64,000 nucleotides of DNA from Holophagaceae bacterium (lineage in GTDB: Bacteria; Acidobacteriota; Holophagae; Holophagales; Holophagaceae): NCBI GenBank assembly GCA_016722505.1, contig JADKJH010000002.1, positions 202,001-266,000 of the forward strand. Reading direction: 5' to 3'. Below are positions 63,836 to 64,000 of the stretch, in pieces (positions within the stretch are counted from its first letter, which is position 1; the number at the start of each line of letters is the position of its first letter). The position numbers and the translations under genes were made by a program. Under the pieces are notes generated by a model. It saw only the letters and a list, made by a program, of their open reading frames with translations, did no database searches and was not told the origin of the DNA.

Positions 63836-64000
63836 ATGCTGAGCATCAAGAATCTGAGCGCTTCCATCGGCGACACCCCGGTCCTCAAGGGGATCAACCT
63901 TGAAATCAAGGCGGGTGAAGTGCACGCCATCATGGGCCCCAACGGTTCCGGGAAAAGCACGCTGGGCAAGATGCTCGCGGGCCATCCGTCCTACGCCGTC
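63836..64000 (+). CDS. sufC: SufC ATPase, N-terminal part (cut by window end)
   Basis: The first 55 residues are visible and the frame is open to the window edge. 'MLSIKNLSASIGDTPVLKGINLEIKAGEVHAIMGPNGSGKSTLGKMLAGHPSYAV' type sequence is split as: first strands (1-25), Walker A GPNGSGKST (~35-43), then 'LAGHPSYAV', diagnostic of SufC rather than a transport ABC subunit. GGAG lies 10 nt upstream and the gene begins 30 nt after sufB. The ATPase drives conformational change of the SufBCD complex. Confidence 0.95.
   Translation, partial: MLSIKNLSASIGDTPVLKGINLEIKAGEVHAIMGPNGSGKSTLGKMLAGHPSYAV

Overview
The window looks like a piece of a Gram-negative, high-GC chromosome from an anaerobic or facultative acidobacterium, most plausibly the Holophaga/Geothrix group. 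This assignment is inferred from gene content, not from a marker-gene tree. The pointers are a full-length pyruvate:ferredoxin oxidoreductase with a dihydroorotate-dehydrogenase-like partner, futalosine-type menaquinone synthesis (MqnD), a Ser/Thr kinase fused to TolB-like and TPR regions, many lipobox proteins with Ig, PKD, NHL or Kelch repeats, tandem M13 peptidases and a SUF Fe-S operon. I found no tRNA, rRNA, CRISPR array, insertion sequence, phage or integron feature.

Layout. 1-4.7 kb: tail of mutS2, an NHL-propeller lipoprotein, an SRPBCC-like protein and a DUF255 thioredoxin-fold protein. 4.8-9 kb: ffh, a TPR/beta-propeller protein, then rpsP-khpA-rimM, with a strong hairpin terminator after rpsP and no trmD following. 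9.2-13.8 kb: nifJ and its partner. 13.8-20.1 kb: sppA, a bacilliredoxin, a frameshifted kinase gene and a seven-repeat lipoprotein. 20.3-25.2 kb: fused 2-oxoacid dehydrogenase E1, a GAF/degenerate GGDEF protein, an Nfu Fe-S carrier and an inositol-monophosphatase-family enzyme. 25.3-32.1 kb: an M1 peptidase, a helix-hairpin-helix protein and two tandem M13 peptidases. 32.1-36.1 kb: mfd, with a one-base frameshift, and a Uma2-family protein. 36.2-42.5 kb: a tetR-tolC-MFP-RND efflux operon with a candidate double operator. 42.6-49.6 kb: a small membrane protein, a fatty-acid desaturase with a coiled-coil tail, a Kelch lipoprotein, a dicarboxylate/glutamate-type symporter, a HAD phosphatase and moaC. 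49.7-57.3 kb: a LysM-M23 peptidase and three large exported proteins of unknown role. 57.7-60.3 kb: a tightly overlapping operon of a TauE/SafE-like membrane protein, a TPR protein, a flavin reductase and mqnD. 60.4-64 kb: a zinc-ribbon TPR protein, then sufB and the start of sufC.

How the genes fit together. NifJ, the fused E1, SUF and Nfu form a ferredoxin- and Fe-S-dependent 2-oxoacid metabolism. The M1 and two M13 exopeptidases, all with export signals, together with the dicarboxylate/amino-acid symporter, suggest growth on peptides. MqnD supplies menaquinone for respiration. The least explained parts are the exported repeat proteins at 50.9-57.3 kb and the octamer-repeat intergenic regions at 9.0 and 15.8 kb. 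Two single-base frameshifts (mfd and the kinase), both in short G/C runs, need to be separated into sequencing error and true decay.
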